From: Mycolicibacterium komanii
Lineage (GTDB): Bacteria > Actinomycetota > Actinomycetes > Mycobacteriales > Mycobacteriaceae
DNA: 64,000 bases
NCBI RefSeq assembly: GCF_001050035.1
Contig: NZ_CVTA01000062.1
Span: 186,001 to 250,000 of the forward strand
Direction: 5' to 3'
Shown here: piece by piece, positions 18,335 through 27,868 of the stretch
How the letters are laid out: every line of letters begins with the position of its first letter
Position numbering within the stretch: the stretch's first letter is position 1
The notes under the pieces: model-generated
The model's database searches: none
What the model was told of the DNA's origin: nothing
What the model saw: only the letters and a program-made list of their open reading frames with translations
Translations under genes and position numbers: made by a program

Positions 18335-18340
18335 AACAGG

Positions 18341-18346
18341 ACCCTA
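18341..18346 (-). promoter_or_regulatory. TAGGGT -10 box for the DyP-encapsulin operon
   Basis: On the minus strand TAGGGT, then CCTGTT, then GTG 18334. A short ATCGT/ACGAT repeat lies just upstream. Confidence 0.5.
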
Positions 18347-18384
18347 TCGTCAAACGATCTTGAATCACCCGCAAAGATGAAGAG

Positions 18385-19644
18385 ATGGCAGCTAGCCCCC
18401 AGAGCCTGTGCGAGTTCATCGACGCGTCCCCGTCGCCGTACCACGCCTGCGAAACGACCGCGGCCCGCCTGCGCGACGCGGGTTTTCGCGAGCTCTCCGA
18501 AACCGAGCCCTGGCCCGCCCACGGTGACTTCTTCGTCCTGCGAGCCGGATCGCTGATCGCCTGGCGGACCGACCCGGCCAGACGAAACGCGTCGTTCCGC
18601 ATCGTCGGCGCCCACACCGACAGCCCGAACCTGCGCGTCAAACAGCATCCCGACCGATTCGTCTCGGGATGGCGCGTCGTCGCGTTGCAGCCCTACGGCG
18701 GTGCGTGGCTGAACTCGTGGCTGGACCGCGACCTCGGCATCAGCGGGCGGCTGTCGGTGCGCACCGGCAACGGGCTGGTGCATCGGCTCGTCCGGATCGA
18801 CGAGCCGATCCTGCGGGTGCCGCAGCTGGCCATCCATCTCGCCGAGGACCGCAAGGCCGTGGAGCTCAATCCGCAGCGCCACGTGAACGCGGTGTGGGGT
18901 GCGGGCAGCGGACCCCGATCCTTCTCCGACTTCGTCGCCGAGCGTGCCGGTGTGGCCGCCGACGACGTGCTGGGCGCCGACCTGATGACGCACGACCTGA
19001 CACCGTCGCGGCTCGTCGGCGCCGACCGCGACCTGGTCAGCGCGCCACGGTTGGACAACCAGGCGACCTGTTACGCCGGGCTGGAGGCGTTCCTGGCGGC
19101 CGAGCCGGGCGAGCACACACCGGTGCTGGTCCTGTTCGACCACGAAGAGGTCGGTTCGCAGTCCGACCACGGCGCCCAGTCCGATCTGCTGTTGACCGTC
19201 CTCGAGCGCATCACGCTCAGCGAGGGCGGTGGTCGCGAGGACTTCCTGCGTCGGCTGCCCGGCTCGATGGTGGCGTCCGGCGACATGGCCCACGCCACGC
19301 ATCCGAACTACCCGGAGCGCCACGAGCCGGGGCACCTCATCGAGGTCAACGCCGGTCCGGTGCTCAAGGTGCAGCCGAACCTGCGATACGCCACCGACGG
19401 ACGCACCGCCGCCGCGTTCGCGCTGGCGTGCGCTCAGGCGGGGGTGTCGCTGCAGCGCTACGAACACCGCGCAGATCTGCCGTGCGGGTCGACGGTCGGA
19501 CCGATGACGGCGGCCCGCACCGGTATCCCGACCGTCGACGTGGGCGCACCGCAGCTGGCCATGCATTCGGCGCGCGAGGTGATGGGCGCGGAGGATGTCG
19601 TCTCTTACGCCGCGGCGTTGACGGCGTTCCTGTCGCCGCGGTGA
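18385..19644 (+). CDS. pepC: M18 family aminopeptidase
   Basis: A 419-residue zinc aminopeptidase of family M18 that removes N-terminal residues, often acidic ones, from peptides in the cytoplasm. Metal and catalytic motifs are visible: [14 protein letters not shown] (His/Asp), [11 protein letters not shown] (Asp), [10 protein letters not shown] (catalytic and metal Glu), [18 protein letters not shown], and [12 protein letters not shown] (His). ATG 18385 has a purine-rich GAAGAG just before it. It is divergent from the DyP-encapsulin operon, as in M. tuberculosis. Confidence 0.92.
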   Translation: MAASPQSLCEFIDASPSPYHACETTAARLRDAGFRELSETEPWPAHGDFFVLRAGSLIAWRTDPARRNASFRIVGAHTDSPNLRVKQHPDRFVSGWRVVALQPYGGAWLNSWLDRDLGISGRLSVRTGNGLVHRLVRIDEPILRVPQLAIHLAEDRKAVELNPQRHVNAVWGAGSGPRSFSDFVAERAGVAADDVLGADLMTHDLTPSRLVGADRDLVSAPRLDNQATCYAGLEAFLAAEPGEHTPVLVLFDHEEVGSQSDHGAQSDLLLTVLERITLSEGGGREDFLRRLPGSMVASGDMAHATHPNYPERHEPGHLIEVNAGPVLKVQPNLRYATDGRTAAAFALACAQAGVSLQRYEHRADLPCGSTVGPMTAARTGIPTVDVGAPQLAMHSAREVMGAEDVVSYAAALTAFLSPR

Positions 19645-19646
19645 TC

Positions 19647-19652
19647 TAGGGT
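19647..19652 (+). promoter_or_regulatory. TAGGGT -10 box for the VOC gene
   Basis: TAGGGT, then 7 bases, then ATG 19660; fits a leaderless transcript. Confidence 0.5.
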
Positions 19653-19659
19653 CGGCGCC

Positions 19660-20016
19660 ATGACCCTCGCCATGGTGAACGTCACCTTCGACAGCACGGA
19701 CCCCGACCGGCTCGCCGAATGGTGGGCCCGTGCCCTCGGTGGGCAGGTAAACCCCTTAGCACCAGGCTTTTTCGTGACCGTCTCGCTCCCGGGCGGCGGC
19801 CCGGGCCTCGGCTTCCAGAAGGTCGACGATCCCACACCCGGCAAGAACCGCGTGCACCTCGATCTCGGCTCCCGCGATACGGAATCGGAGCTCAAGCGCC
19901 TCGTTGAACTCGGCGCCAGCGAAACCGGCAGGCACAGCATGGGCGACTTCGGTTGGGTGGTGCTCGCCGACCCGGACGGCAACGCGTTCTGCATCGGTTC
20001 CGCCGACCATCCCTGA
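19660..20016 (+). CDS. VOC family (glyoxalase-like) protein
   Basis: A 118-residue protein of the vicinal oxygen chelate fold, subgroup glyoxalase-like domain 6. The beginning VNVTFDSTDPDRLAEWWARA and the end GWVVLADPDGNAFCIGSA are diagnostic. Such proteins bind metals or small ligands; the substrate is unknown. The gene lies 15 bases after pepC but has its own box. Confidence 0.8.
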   Translation: MTLAMVNVTFDSTDPDRLAEWWARALGGQVNPLAPGFFVTVSLPGGGPGLGFQKVDDPTPGKNRVHLDLGSRDTESELKRLVELGASETGRHSMGDFGWVVLADPDGNAFCIGSADHP

Positions 20017-20070
20017 CCGATCCGGCGCCAAGTGCGGTAGCGGCGTCGATCCGCTGGAAAGATCGCCGGC

Positions 20071-21285
20071 GTGCTGCTCTCTCTGATCGCCGTCTCGGCG
20101 GTGCTGGCCGCCTGGGCGCTGGGCGCCAAGCGCCTCGAGCAATGGCGGCTGACCGCGCCGATGGTCCTGGTGCTCGCGGGCATCGCGGTCGGCTTCACCA
20201 CCAGCGACGGGCTCGTCGATTCGCTGAACACCGAGGTGGCTCAGCACGCCGCCGAAATCATCCTGGCGATCCTGCTTTTCGTGGACGCGACCGACATCCG
20301 CGGCGGCCTGTTCGGCCGGGACCCGCGCGCCGCGATGCGGCTGTTGTTGATCGCGATGCCGCTGAGTCTGGCCGCCGCGCTGGTCCTGGGGCTGTGGCTG
20401 CTGCCCGAGCTGCCCTGGGCGGTGCTGCTGATCCTCGCGTGTGTGGTGGTGCCGACGGACTTCGCGCCCGCGGCGTCGATCCTGCGCGACGAGCGGGTGC
20501 CCGAACGGGTGCGTGACGTGCTCAACGTCGAAGCCGGCTACAACGACGGCATCATCTCGCCGCTGTTCATCTTCGCCCTGGCCGTGGCGGGGGACCGGTC
20601 GCACGCCTCGACGCCCATGGAGGCGTTGGCGTCGGCGCTGCCGCAGGCGATCAAGGCCATCCTCGTGGGCCTTGCCGTCGGCGCCGCGCTGGCCCTGCTC
20701 ACCAATCTCGCCGAGCGCCACGGCGCGATGACCGACCGCAGCAAGCGGCTGATTTTGGTCGCGGCACCGATGCTCGCCTTCGGGCTGAGCCTGGCGGTGG
20801 ACGGCAACGGGTTCGTCGCCGCGTTCGTCTGCGGTATCACGTTCCACTATCTGCGGCGGTCGTCGGCGTTGCAGGCCGAGCTGGCCCTGGTCGACGACAT
20901 CGGATACCTGCTCACGATCGTGATGTGGTTCGTCGTCGGCGCCACCGCGGTGCTGGCGCTGACGCTGGGCGTCAGCTGGTCGTTGGTGCTGTACTGCCTG
21001 CTGGCGTTGACGGTCGTGCGGCTGGTGCCGGTCGTGATCGCGCTGTTCGGCTCGCCGTTCACCTGGCCGGAGCGGGTGCTGGTCGGCTGGCTCGGGCCGC
21101 GCGGCACCACCTCGATCGTGTTCGGTCTGCTGGCTTTCAACGTGCTGCTCGGCGAGGCAGAGCGGGAAGTGTTGATGGCTGTCGTCATCGTCGTGCTCGG
21201 CAGCGTCGTCCTGCACGGCGCCACCGCACCCGCCGCCGCCCTCGCATTTGGCAGGTCACGGCCGAAACGCGGGGCCACCCCTTAA
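20071..21285 (+). CDS. Cation:proton antiporter (CPA1/NhaP type)
   Basis: A 404-residue inner-membrane antiporter with about 12 helices that exchanges monovalent cations for protons. The signature transport region reads VVVPTDFAPAASILRDERVP followed by NVEAGYNDGIISPLFIFALA, with the acidic residues expected for the cation site. GWLGPRGTTSIVFGLLA near the C-terminus is also typical. There is no long cytoplasmic regulatory tail. Start GTG 20071 lies 54 bases after the VOC gene. Confidence 0.88.
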   Translation: MLLSLIAVSAVLAAWALGAKRLEQWRLTAPMVLVLAGIAVGFTTSDGLVDSLNTEVAQHAAEIILAILLFVDATDIRGGLFGRDPRAAMRLLLIAMPLSLAAALVLGLWLLPELPWAVLLILACVVVPTDFAPAASILRDERVPERVRDVLNVEAGYNDGIISPLFIFALAVAGDRSHASTPMEALASALPQAIKAILVGLAVGAALALLTNLAERHGAMTDRSKRLILVAAPMLAFGLSLAVDGNGFVAAFVCGITFHYLRRSSALQAELALVDDIGYLLTIVMWFVVGATAVLALTLGVSWSLVLYCLLALTVVRLVPVVIALFGSPFTWPERVLVGWLGPRGTTSIVFGLLAFNVLLGEAEREVLMAVVIVVLGSVVLHGATAPAAALAFGRSRPKRGATP

Positions 21286-21288
21286 CGT
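21283..21288 (+). promoter_or_regulatory. TAACGT -10 box for the serine hydrolase gene
   Basis: TAACGT, then CGACTCC, then GTG 21296. The box overlaps the stop of the antiporter gene. Confidence 0.5.
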
Positions 21289-21295
21289 CGACTCC

Positions 21296-22369
21296 GTGAC
21301 ACGAGCGGTCGGTGTGATGACGGCAGTTCTCGCGACTGTGCTGTTGGCGAGTGGCTGCGCGACCGAAGCGGTCGAGCCGGCGACCGAGTCTGATGACCGT
21401 GCCCCTCGCAGCCAGGCCGTGCTGGACGACGCCGTCGCCCCCGATGCTCCGGGATGTTCCGCGGCGGTGGGTGTCGAGGGTGTCGTGGCCTGGGTGGGCG
21501 CCCAGGGTATCGCCGACACCGCCACCGGCGCCGAGATCACCACCGGCACGAAGTTCGACATCGCCTCGGTGTCCAAGCAGTTCACCGCCACCGCGATCCT
21601 GCTACTGGCCAACAGTGGCCGGCTCACGCTCGATGATCCGCTGGCGGCGCACGTGAGCGGGCTGCCGCCATGGGCGGCCACCGTCACCGTCGGGCAGCTG
21701 ATGCACCAGACCAGCGGGATCCCCGATTATCTCGGCCTGCTCGACGACAACGGCTACACGATGGGCGACCGGACGACGAACACCGACGCCCTGCAGGCTC
21801 TGTCGACCGTGAGCGAATTGAACTTTGCGCCCGGCGCGGCGTTCGAATACTCGAACTCGAACTACGTGTTGCTCGCCGAGATCGCCGAACGGGTGGCGGG
21901 ACAACCGCTCTCGGCGTTCCTGTCCGCGCAGATCTTCCGGCCGCTCGATCTGGACATGATCCTGGATCCCGGTCATCCCGTCCCCGGCGCCGCGGTGCCC
22001 TACAGCGAGGACGACGGCGCCTACACCCCGACGCTGAGCGCGTGGGAGCAGATCGGAGACGGTTCGATACAGACCGCGCCGAGCCAGCTCGTGCGTTGGG
22101 CGGACAATTACCGCACCGGGAAGGTCGGCGGTCGCGAGCTGCTGGACGCCCAACTCGCCGGAGCGGTCGAGACTCCAGAAGGCGAGCGGTACGGCGCCGG
22201 CATCTACGAATACGCCGACGGCACGCTGGGCCACGACGGCGCCTGGGGCGGTTTCGTCACCGAGTTCCGGATCGGCCGCGACCGGCGGTGGTCGGTGGCG
22301 GTGAGCTGCAACACCGATTCGCAGGACCCGGCTTCCATCGCCGATGCACTCACGCAGGTCTGGAGCTAG
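21296..22369 (+). CDS. Lipoprotein serine hydrolase, beta-lactamase class C-like
   Basis: A 357-residue exported lipoprotein of the serine beta-lactamase/D-Ala-D-Ala carboxypeptidase-like family (S12). The signal peptide ends in the lipobox LLASGC (Cys21). The catalytic SxxK is Ser91-Val-Ser-Lys94 (FDIASVSKQF), and a YSN triad is in AFEYSNSNYVLL. Activity may be esterase, amidase or peptidase; resistance to drugs cannot be inferred. GTG 21296 is chosen from the -10 box and because it gives a good signal peptide. Confidence 0.85.
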   Translation: MTRAVGVMTAVLATVLLASGCATEAVEPATESDDRAPRSQAVLDDAVAPDAPGCSAAVGVEGVVAWVGAQGIADTATGAEITTGTKFDIASVSKQFTATAILLLANSGRLTLDDPLAAHVSGLPPWAATVTVGQLMHQTSGIPDYLGLLDDNGYTMGDRTTNTDALQALSTVSELNFAPGAAFEYSNSNYVLLAEIAERVAGQPLSAFLSAQIFRPLDLDMILDPGHPVPGAAVPYSEDDGAYTPTLSAWEQIGDGSIQTAPSQLVRWADNYRTGKVGGRELLDAQLAGAVETPEGERYGAGIYEYADGTLGHDGAWGGFVTEFRIGRDRRWSVAVSCNTDSQDPASIADALTQVWS

Positions 22370-22420
22370 GCGCGGGCGGGTATCGGCCGCCGCCGCCCGC
22401 GCGTTTCGCAGGTCACAACC

Positions 22421-22426
22421 TAGAAT
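22421..22426 (+). promoter_or_regulatory. TAGAAT -10 box for purL
   Basis: TAGAAT, then GGCCTC, then GTG 22433; fits a leaderless transcript. Confidence 0.6.
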
Positions 22427-22432
22427 GGCCTC

Positions 22433-24730
22433 GTGACGTCGGAGCTAACCCACACCCTCGACACCGTCGACAGAGCCGCCGCCACTCCCGACCACCCCCA
22501 ACCGTTCCGCGAACTCGGCCTCAAGGACGACGAGTACCAGCGGATCCGCGAGATTCTGGGTCGCAGGCCCACCGACGCCGAACTGGCGATGTACTCGGTG
22601 ATGTGGAGTGAGCACTGCTCGTACAAGTCGTCGAAGGTGCACCTGCGGTACTTCGGCGAGACCACCACCGAAGCGATGCGCAAGACGATGTTGGCCGGCA
22701 TCGGAGAGAACGCCGGCGTCGTCGACATCGGTGACGGTTGGGCCGCGACCTTCAAGGTCGAGTCACACAACCACCCGTCCTACATCGAGCCGTACCAGGG
22801 CGCCGCGACCGGCGTCGGCGGCATCGTGCGCGACATCATGGCCATGGGGGCGCGCCCGGTGGCCGTGATGGACCAGTTGCGGTTCGGTGCGGCCGACGCG
22901 CCCGACACCCGCCGCGTCGTCGACGGGGTGGTGCGCGGCATCGGCGGTTACGGCAATTCCCTGGGCCTGCCGAACATCGGTGGCGAGACCGTGTTCGACG
23001 CGTCCTACGGCGGCAACCCGTTGGTCAACGCGCTGTGCGTCGGGGTGTTGCGCAAGGAGGATCTGCACCTGGCCTTCGCGTCCGGCACGGGCAACAAGAT
23101 CATCCTGTTCGGCGCGCGGACCGGGCTGGACGGCATCGGCGGCGTGAGCGTGCTGGCCAGCGAGACGTTCGGCGGTGACGAGGGCGGCTCGGCCGGCCGC
23201 AAGAAGCTGCCCAGCGTCCAGGTGGGCGACCCGTTCATGGAGAAGGTGCTCATCGAGTGCTGCCTGGAGCTGTACGCCGCCGACCTGGTCGTCGGCATCC
23301 AGGACCTCGGTGGAGCCGGACTGTCTTGTGCCACATCGGAACTCGCTTCCGCGGGGGACGGCGGTATGCGCATCGAGCTGGATGCCGTCCCGTTGCGGGC
23401 GGCGAATATGACACCCGCCGAGATCCTGTCGAGTGAGTCGCAGGAGCGCATGTGCGCGGTCGTCACGCCCGAGAACGTCGAGAAGTTCATGGCCGTCTGC
23501 CGAAAGTGGGAGGTGCTGGCCACGGTCATCGGCGAGGTGACCGACGGCGACCGGCTCCAGATCACCTGGCACGGCGAGACGGTCGTCGACGTGCCGCCGC
23601 GCACCGTCGCCCATGAGGGCCCGGTCTACGAGCGGCCGGTGCAGCGGCCCGAGACGCAGGATGCGCTCAACGCCGACACCTCCGCCAAGCTGCCGCGGCC
23701 CTCGACGGGCGACGAGCTCAAAGCCACTCTGCTTGCGCTGCTCGGCAGTCCACACCTGTGCAGTCGCGCGTTCATCACCGAGCAGTACGACCGCTACGTG
23801 CGCGGCAACACCGTGCTGGCCGAGGACGCCGACGGCGGCCTGTTGCGGGTGGACGAGGCCACCGGCCGCGGCATCGCGATCTCGACCGACGCGTCGGGTC
23901 GCTACACCGCGCTCGACCCCTACACCGGGGCGCAGTTGGCGCTGGCCGAGGCGTATCGCAACGTCGCGGTCACCGGAGCCACACCGGTCGCGGTGACGAA
24001 CTGCCTGAACTTCGGCTCGCCGGAGGATCCCGGCGTGATGTGGCAGTTCAGCCAGGCCGTGCGCGGGCTGGCCGACGGCGCTGCGGCACTGGGCATTCCG
24101 GTCACCGGCGGCAACGTGAGCTTCTACAACCAGACCGGCACCACCGCGATCCTGCCGACTCCGGTCGTCGGTGTGCTCGGTGTGATCGACGACGTCCGGC
24201 GGCGCATTCCGACCGGATTCGGCGACGAACCCGGCGAGACGTTGATGCTGCTGGGTGACACCCGCGACGAGCTGGACGGATCGATCTGGGCCCAGGTCAC
24301 CGCCGATCACCTGGGCGGGCTGCCGCCTACGGTGGATCTCGCGCGCGAGAAGTTGCTCGCCGATGTGCTGACCTCGGCGTCGCGCGACGGTCTGGTCTCC
24401 GCGGCGCACGACCTGTCCGAGGGCGGGCTGATCCAGGCTATCGTCGAGGCATCCTTGCGTGGCGAAACCGGTTGCCGCATCGTGCTTCCCGAGGGTCTAG
24501 ATCCCTTCGTCGCGCTGTTCTCCGAGTCGGCGGGCCGGGTGCTCGTCGCGGTGCCGCGCACCGAGGAGAGCCGCTTCCGCGCCATGTGCGAGGCCCGCGG
24601 CCTGCCCGCCACCCGCATCGGCGTGGTGGATCAGGCGAGCGACGCGGTCGAGGTCCAGGGCCAGTTCACCGTCACTTTGGAGGACCTGCGCAGCACGTCG
24701 GAAAGCGTGCTGCCCGGGTTGTTCGGGTGA
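22433..24730 (+). CDS. purL: FGAM synthase subunit PurL
   Basis: The 765-residue large subunit of FGAM synthase in the split (PurS-PurQ-PurL) form; it holds the ATP-dependent synthase site. The N-terminal [35 protein letters not shown] (catalytic His and ATP region), [14 protein letters not shown] and the later duplicated AIRS-like domain with [13 protein letters not shown] are standard. It lacks the C-terminal amidotransferase of the long form, consistent with the separate purQ. The next gene begins directly at the base after its stop. Confidence 0.97.
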   Translation: MTSELTHTLDTVDRAAATPDHPQPFRELGLKDDEYQRIREILGRRPTDAELAMYSVMWSEHCSYKSSKVHLRYFGETTTEAMRKTMLAGIGENAGVVDIGDGWAATFKVESHNHPSYIEPYQGAATGVGGIVRDIMAMGARPVAVMDQLRFGAADAPDTRRVVDGVVRGIGGYGNSLGLPNIGGETVFDASYGGNPLVNALCVGVLRKEDLHLAFASGTGNKIILFGARTGLDGIGGVSVLASETFGGDEGGSAGRKKLPSVQVGDPFMEKVLIECCLELYAADLVVGIQDLGGAGLSCATSELASAGDGGMRIELDAVPLRAANMTPAEILSSESQERMCAVVTPENVEKFMAVCRKWEVLATVIGEVTDGDRLQITWHGETVVDVPPRTVAHEGPVYERPVQRPETQDALNADTSAKLPRPSTGDELKATLLALLGSPHLCSRAFITEQYDRYVRGNTVLAEDADGGLLRVDEATGRGIAISTDASGRYTALDPYTGAQLALAEAYRNVAVTGATPVAVTNCLNFGSPEDPGVMWQFSQAVRGLADGAAALGIPVTGGNVSFYNQTGTTAILPTPVVGVLGVIDDVRRRIPTGFGDEPGETLMLLGDTRDELDGSIWAQVTADHLGGLPPTVDLAREKLLADVLTSASRDGLVSAAHDLSEGGLIQAIVEASLRGETGCRIVLPEGLDPFVALFSESAGRVLVAVPRTEESRFRAMCEARGLPATRIGVVDQASDAVEVQGQFTVTLEDLRSTSESVLPGLFG

Positions 24731-26452
24731 GTGAGCCGACCCGACAACGACACCCCCCTCTACGTCTGGGCGTGGAGCCTGGTCCGCCTCGACTTCGTCG
24801 GTATCGCGTTCAGCGCGCTGCTCTTCTGCCTGTCACTGACCCCGTCGCTGCTGCCGCGCGGCTGGCTGTTCGCGGGACTGATCGGCGGCATCAACGCCGC
24901 CATCGGCTACGGCATCGGTGTTTTCGTCGCAAAGATGATGCGCCGCTTCGTGTTACGACGTCGTGCATGGTGGCCGCCGTCGAGGCGCGTGCTGTGGACG
25001 GCCGAGACCGTGACGGTGCTGCTTGCGCTCACGGCGTGCGTGCTGATGGTGATCCCGGCGACGGCGTGGCAGCGCCAGGTGTCGGCGGTGATGGGATTGG
25101 AGGGTCCCACCACGCTCGGGTATCTGCGCACGCTGGTGCTCGCGGCGTTCGTCGGCGCGGTCTGCGTGGCCACCGCGCGCGTGCTGCTCGACATCATCAA
25201 GACGATGGCCCGGTACCTCATCCGGCGGTGGCATCTGCACGACGAGGTGGCGCTGTTCATCGGCACCGCGATCGTCGTGGTGCTCGCCATCACGCTGATC
25301 AACGGTGTCCTGGTCCGCGGCTTCCTCGCCGGCGCCAACCGAGTGTTCCAGCCGCAGAACACCACGACCAGGGCAGGTATCGTACAACCGCTCGCACCCG
25401 AAAGATCAGGCAGCCCAGAGTCGTTCGCCGCATGGGACACCCTGGGCTATCAGGGGCGCAATTTCGTCGCGACTGGCCCGCACGCCGACGAACTCACCGA
25501 AATAAACGGTGCGCCCGCCAAGGAGCCGATCCGGGTGTACGTCGGACTGCAGACCGCCGACACCGACGAGCAGCGAATGGCGGTGCTACTCAGCGAACTC
25601 GAGCGCACCGGTGCCTTCGAACGCAAACTGCTGGTGATCATCCCCACCACCGGTACCGGCTGGGTCAACCCCGTGGCGGCCCGGTCGCTGGAGATGATGT
25701 ACAACGGCGACACCGCGCTTGTCGCCTCGCAGTACTCGTTCCTGCCGAGCTGGATCTCCTTCCTGGGCGATCAGCAGAAGTCGATGGAATCCGGACGGAT
25801 GATGATCGACGCGGTTCACCAACGCTGGCAACGACTTCCGGAGGACCGGCGGCCGAAACTCGTGCTGTACGGGGAGAGCCTGGGCTCGATGGCCGGACAG
25901 GGCGCGTTCGACTGGCTGCCCGACATCTCCCGGATGGGCTTCTCATCGGTGCTGTGGGTGGGCCCTCCGAACGCCAGCCCGCTGTGGAGGGCCATCACCG
26001 AACGCCGCGATCCGGGAACCCCGGAAGTCGAACCGCGCTACGACAACGGCCGCACCGTGCGCTTCTCCCAGGGCACTGATCCGCAGGAGATCGCGAAGGT
26101 GACCGCCAAACCGTGGGAGGGCACGCGCGTGCTGTTCATGCAGCACCCGTCCGATCCGATCGTGTGGTGGTCGCCCGACCTCCTGTTCACCCGGCCGGAC
26201 TGGCTACGTGAGCCGCCAGGGCGCGACCGCACCGCGTCGATGCGGTGGTACCCGATCGTCACGTTCGGGCAGGTGGCCGCCGATATGACGAACGCGAGCT
26301 CGGTGCCGGACGGGCACGGCCACAACTACGGTGATCTGGTGCTCGACGGGTGGGTCGCCGTCGCGCCTCCGCAAGGCTGGACGTCCGAGGACACCGAGCG
26401 GATCCGCATCGCGCTGACCAAGACCCAGGCCGAGGACGGACCCGAATACTGA
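24731..26452 (+). CDS. Membrane-anchored alpha/beta-hydrolase (Abhydrolase_9/DUF2319-like)
   Basis: A 573-residue protein with about four to five N-terminal transmembrane helices (residues 20-205) and a C-terminal alpha/beta-hydrolase-like domain. The nucleophile-elbow motif is LYGESLGSMAG, and HPSDPIVWW and DGHGHNYGD later may supply Asp and His. The family is common in actinobacteria; the reaction is unknown. GTG 24731 directly follows the purL TGA, and the 3' end shares one base with the CPBP gene (TGATG). Confidence 0.72.
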   Translation: MSRPDNDTPLYVWAWSLVRLDFVGIAFSALLFCLSLTPSLLPRGWLFAGLIGGINAAIGYGIGVFVAKMMRRFVLRRRAWWPPSRRVLWTAETVTVLLALTACVLMVIPATAWQRQVSAVMGLEGPTTLGYLRTLVLAAFVGAVCVATARVLLDIIKTMARYLIRRWHLHDEVALFIGTAIVVVLAITLINGVLVRGFLAGANRVFQPQNTTTRAGIVQPLAPERSGSPESFAAWDTLGYQGRNFVATGPHADELTEINGAPAKEPIRVYVGLQTADTDEQRMAVLLSELERTGAFERKLLVIIPTTGTGWVNPVAARSLEMMYNGDTALVASQYSFLPSWISFLGDQQKSMESGRMMIDAVHQRWQRLPEDRRPKLVLYGESLGSMAGQGAFDWLPDISRMGFSSVLWVGPPNASPLWRAITERRDPGTPEVEPRYDNGRTVRFSQGTDPQEIAKVTAKPWEGTRVLFMQHPSDPIVWWSPDLLFTRPDWLREPPGRDRTASMRWYPIVTFGQVAADMTNASSVPDGHGHNYGDLVLDGWVAVAPPQGWTSEDTERIRIALTKTQAEDGPEY

Positions 26453-27075
26453 TGGCCCGAGGGAGGTTTCGCGCCGTAGCGGTCGCGGCCGCCCTGGTCG
26501 CGTGGAGTTTCGTCGCGCCGCGGGTGCGGTTCCATCCGGTGTGGAACGCCGCGTTGGGCGCCGTCCTCTATGCGCTCGCGCGTCCACCGCTGGGGCTGCG
26601 CCCGCCGGCCCTGTGGTCCGGCCTGCGATATGGGCTGGCCGCTGCGACACCGATCGCGCTCGGAGTGGCCGTCGCGGCGGCGATCCCGCCAGTGCGGCGG
26701 GGAATGGCCGCGCGTGAGCTGCCCGACCACCCGCTGCGATGGATGGCGCTGGACATCCCGATCGGCACCGTCTGGCCCGAAGAGGTCGCCTATCGAGCGT
26801 TGTTGGGCCACGCCGCCGAGTCCGCGTTCGCGCCCGCCGGCGGACGGCTGCTGCAGTCGGCGGCGTTCGGCCTGTGGCACATCATGGATGCCCGCATCAC
26901 CCGCAACCCGGTGTTGGGCACGGTCTTGTTCACCGGTGTCGCGGGGTGGATGTTCGGGTGGCTGCACGCGCGGTCGGGCAGCCTGATCGCACCGATGCTG
27001 GCGCACTTGGCCGCCAACGAAGCCGCGGCATTGGCGGCCCTGACCGTTCAGCGGCGCATAGAGTCCCGGTCATGA
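26452..27075 (+). CDS. CPBP family intramembrane metalloprotease
   Basis: A 207-residue membrane protein of the CPBP (CAAX protease and bacteriocin-processing, Abi) family. The EExxxR motif is Glu110-Glu111-Val-Ala-Tyr-Arg115 in [12 protein letters not shown]; histidines in [14 protein letters not shown] and [11 protein letters not shown] complete the expected metal-site pattern. Its target is unknown. The start shares a base with the stop upstream, and its stop overlaps the SDR start (ATGA), so the purL-downstream genes form a tightly coupled run. Confidence 0.8.
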   Translation: MARGRFRAVAVAAALVAWSFVAPRVRFHPVWNAALGAVLYALARPPLGLRPPALWSGLRYGLAAATPIALGVAVAAAIPPVRRGMAARELPDHPLRWMALDIPIGTVWPEEVAYRALLGHAAESAFAPAGGRLLQSAAFGLWHIMDARITRNPVLGTVLFTGVAGWMFGWLHARSGSLIAPMLAHLAANEAAALAALTVQRRIESRS

Positions 27076-27863
27076 GCACATCCGGACGCGCCCAGTCGCG
27101 CACTTTCGTCGTGACCGGTGCGGCATCGGGCATCGGCCTGGCCACCGCGCAGCGATTGCTCGCCGAGGGCGGCACCGTGATCGGTGCGGACGTGGCCGAG
27201 CCGCACGAGAACCCCGGCGACGGTTTCGAGTTCGTCCGTGCCGACGTCACCGACGAGGCCGCGGTGGGTTCGCTGTTCGCCGCGGTGAGCGGGCGCCTCG
27301 ACGGTGTCGTGCACGCCGCCGGGGTGGCGGGCGGCGGGCCGGTGCACCTGCTCGACCGCGCCGAGTGGGACCGCGTCATCGGGGTCAACCTCACCGGCAC
27401 GTTCCTGGTGGCCAAGGCCGCGCTGGCCCAGATGATCGAACAGCCGCGAGTGAACGGTGAGCGCGGATCGATCGTCACCCTGGCCAGCATCGAGGGGTTG
27501 GAGGGCACGGCAGGGGGCAGCAGTTACAACGCGGCCAAGGGCGGCGTCGTGCTGCTGACCAAGAACATCGCACTCGACTACGGCCCCAGCGGTATCCGGG
27601 CGAACGCCGTCTGCCCCGGTTTCGTCGACACTCCGATGCTGCACAGCGTGATGGGTCTGGAGGGCATGGAAGGGCCGCTGCAGTCGATCACCGAGGAGCA
27701 TGCGCTGCAGCGCCGCGGCAGGCCCGACGAGATCGCCTCGGTGGCAGCGTTTCTCGTATCACCCGACGCGTCGTTCGTGACCGGCCAGGCGATCGCGGTC
27801 GACGGCGGCTACACCGCAGGGCGCGACCACGGCGTGGTGAAACTGTTCGGCTTCCCCGACTGA
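27072..27863 (+). CDS. Short-chain dehydrogenase/reductase
   Basis: A 263-residue classical SDR. The cofactor motif is [14 protein letters not shown], with [11 protein letters not shown] for the NAG-type region, Ser in LASIEGLEG, and the catalytic Tyr/Lys in SSYNAAKGG. Asp in GADVAEP suggests NAD(H) rather than NADP(H). The C-terminal [11 protein letters not shown] is typical. Substrate unknown. ATG 27072 overlaps the CPBP stop. Confidence 0.85.
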   Translation: MSTSGRAQSRTFVVTGAASGIGLATAQRLLAEGGTVIGADVAEPHENPGDGFEFVRADVTDEAAVGSLFAAVSGRLDGVVHAAGVAGGGPVHLLDRAEWDRVIGVNLTGTFLVAKAALAQMIEQPRVNGERGSIVTLASIEGLEGTAGGSSYNAAKGGVVLLTKNIALDYGPSGIRANAVCPGFVDTPMLHSVMGLEGMEGPLQSITEEHALQRRGRPDEIASVAAFLVSPDASFVTGQAIAVDGGYTAGRDHGVVKLFGFPD

Positions 27864-27868
27864 GGTGC

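Noticed and set aside
17273..18556. 427-codon plus-strand frame opposite DyP
   Set aside because: Shadow of DyP, whose catalytic motifs and cargo tag are intact.
19756..21216. 486-codon minus-strand frame over the VOC and antiporter genes
   Set aside because: Gln/Arg/His-rich translation, a shadow of the antiporter.
22763..24409. 548-codon minus-strand frame inside purL
   Set aside because: Complement of the strongly supported purL; the product is low-complexity and lacks any motif.
24472..26079. 535-codon open frame across the end of purL and the hydrolase gene
   Set aside because: Arg/Pro/Gly-rich product typical of an alternative frame in high-GC DNA; overlaps two well-supported genes.
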